Source of the DNA: Fistularia commersonii | Lineage: Eukaryota; Chordata; Actinopteri; Syngnathiformes; Fistulariidae | Assembly (NCBI GenBank): GCA_037954325.1 | Contig: JBBMNZ010000080.1 | Span: 1-64,000 of the forward strand | DNA: 64,000 bases | Direction: 5' to 3' | Shown: one piece after another, positions 63,291 through 64,000 of the stretch | How positions within the stretch are numbered: the stretch's first letter is position 1 | Layout: the number at the start of each line of letters is the position of its first letter | The notes under the pieces: model-generated | Databases searched by the model: none | Seen by the model: the letters and a program-made list of their open reading frames with translations, nothing else | What the model was told of the DNA's origin: nothing | Program-made: the position numbers and the translations under genes

Positions 63291-64000
63291 TTTTGATTTG
63301 GAGTGGAAATAACTCAAGAATTTCATCAAGCTGGTTTCTGCTGTTGAAATATGTTCTTTGGGACATGATTCTGCACAATATATGTAAAATTCAGAGTAAT
63401 CCCGCTACACGTTAGAAAAAATATAGCCATTTGGTCAAAAATGCTTATCTCACCGAGTTTAAGCGTTTTTGATTCGGAGTGGAAATAACTAATGAATTTC
63501 ATCAAGCTGGTTTCTGCTGTTGAAATGTGTTGTTTAGGACATGATTCTGCACAATATATGTCAAATTCAGTGTTATTCAGCCACAAAATAAAAAGATATA
63601 GCCATTTTTTCAAAAAGTGCTTTTCTCACCGAGTTGCAGCGTTTTTGATTTGGAGTGGAAATAACCAATGAATTTGATCAAGCTGGTTTCTGCTGTTGAA
63701 ATATGTAGTTTAGGACACGATTTTGCACACTATATGTCAAATTCACTGTAATCTCCTCACATGTTCAAAAGATATATCCATTCGTTCAATAAGTGCTTAT
63801 CTCACCGAGTTGAAGCATTTTTTATTCGGAGTGGAAATAACTAATGATTTCATCAGGCTGGTTTCTGCTGTTGAAATATGTTGTTTAGGAAATGATTCTG
63901 CACAATATATGCCAAATTCAGTGTAATCTAGCAACAGGTTCAAAAGATATAGCCGTTCGGTAAAAACTGCTTATCTTACCGAGTTGAAGCGTTTTTGATT

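Larger units (their letters stand above)
1..64000. repeat. Tandem satellite array, 176 bp monomer, whole window
   Basis: Every part of the window aligns to one monomer. The recurring landmarks, in order, are gatatagcc, cttatctcaccgag, ttgaagcgtttttgatt, gagtggaaataac, aatttcatcaagctgg, tttctgctgttgaaatatg, ggacatgattctgcacaa and tatatgtcaaattcagtg. The hand consensus is 176 bp with 62 G or C. Copies are head to tail on one strand; I saw no inverted copy and no gap filled by other DNA. Variation concentrates in three places: just after gatatagcc, just after gtggaaataac, and in the 25 bases before the next monomer. No gene is present, so this entry also covers the gene-free stretches. Satellites of this size arranged in HORs are typical of centromeric or pericentromeric heterochromatin; that role is inferred here. 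Confidence 0.97.
58843..64000. repeat. Right domain: diverged mosaic monomers with local dimer duplications
   Basis: The regular s1-s17 order stops after the HOR ending at 58,842. Anchors of s1 type follow at 60,075, 60,427 and 61,307, then cease. Monomers here match left-domain variants: 61,945-62,560 matches 12,545-13,170; 62,840-63,290 matches the recurrent left module; and 63,846-64,000 resembles the taactaatgatttcatcagg monomers near 17.8 and 25.9 kb. Local 352 bp duplications lie at 59.1-59.7 and 59.9-60.6 kb. The array runs off the end of the window without a boundary. Confidence 0.85.

Noticed and set aside
1..64000. CRISPR array
   Set aside because: The repeated unit is about 176 bp with no unique spacers. 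Adjacent units are homologous over their whole length, as in a satellite.
1..64000. CENP-B box (TTCG, four bases, A, two bases, CGGG)
   Set aside because: Monomers with attcgttcaaaaagtgc fit the TTCG and central A but lack CGGG (agtg instead). Without the essential right half I do not call a box.
1..64000. Primate alpha satellite
   Set aside because: The period is 176 and not 171 bp, and the monomer lacks the alpha-satellite landmarks I know. Only the HOR style of organisation is similar.
1..64000. Named plant centromere satellites (pAL1, CentBr, CentO, Tyba)
   Set aside because: From memory the first three do not match. I cannot recall the Tyba sequence well enough to exclude or claim it, and its reported 172 bp period differs. 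No family name is given.
1..64000. Telomeric repeats, tRNA or rRNA genes
   Set aside because: No TTAGGG- or TTTAGGG-type tandem run, no cloverleaf with A and B boxes, and no rRNA-like conserved stretch was seen among the monomers.

Overview
The window is one uninterrupted block of satellite DNA. All 64,000 bases read as head-to-tail copies of a single AT-rich monomer of about 176 bp, roughly 363 copies, all in the same orientation. A consensus built by eye is 176 bp and about 35% G+C. I found no protein-coding gene, RNA gene, transposon or unique-sequence island. The short open reading frames that exist recur because the satellite recurs. Megabase-type arrays of 150-180 bp monomers with higher-order repeats (HORs) are typical of eukaryotic centromeres or pericentromeres, so the source is very probably a plant or animal nuclear genome. 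I do not recognise the monomer family, and the species cannot be named from this sequence.

Layout. (1) Left domain, 1-26,823: diverged monomer variants in a patchwork of old segmental duplications. The largest pairs about 1.9-10.6 kb with 14.9-25.1 kb. Positions 1.4-5.2 kb carry an abnormal excess of one-base insertions that looks like consensus error. (2) Core, 26,824-58,842: a homogenised HOR array. Its most complete unit has 17 monomer types (called s1-s17 here; 2,991 bp; intact at 29,462-32,452 and 38,961-41,951). The other units, of 7, 8, 10, 14, 15, 16 and 19 monomers, derive from it by in-register deletion, fusion or duplication. Above that sits a third level: four successive HORs (15+17+8+14 monomers, 9,499 bp) are repeated in tandem as 15+17+7+14 (9,323 bp). 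Two adjacent 2,640 bp 15-mers at 50,221-55,500 are nearly identical and mark a recent duplication. (3) Right domain, 58,843-64,000: diverged variants again, including types otherwise seen only in the left domain, plus two recent 352 bp dimer duplications.

The pattern, an internally homogenised core flanked by older mosaic monomers shared by both sides, fits repeated unequal exchange or gene conversion in the middle of an older array. Every junction I could examine keeps the monomer register. A centromeric role is inferred only from family resemblance in monomer size and organisation. Nothing in the sequence demonstrates kinetochore binding.

Convention: monomers are numbered from the A-rich start just before the gatatagcc motif. 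HOR copies start at type s1, recognised by gatatagccattcattc. Boundaries between homologous segments are good to about one monomer unless stated.
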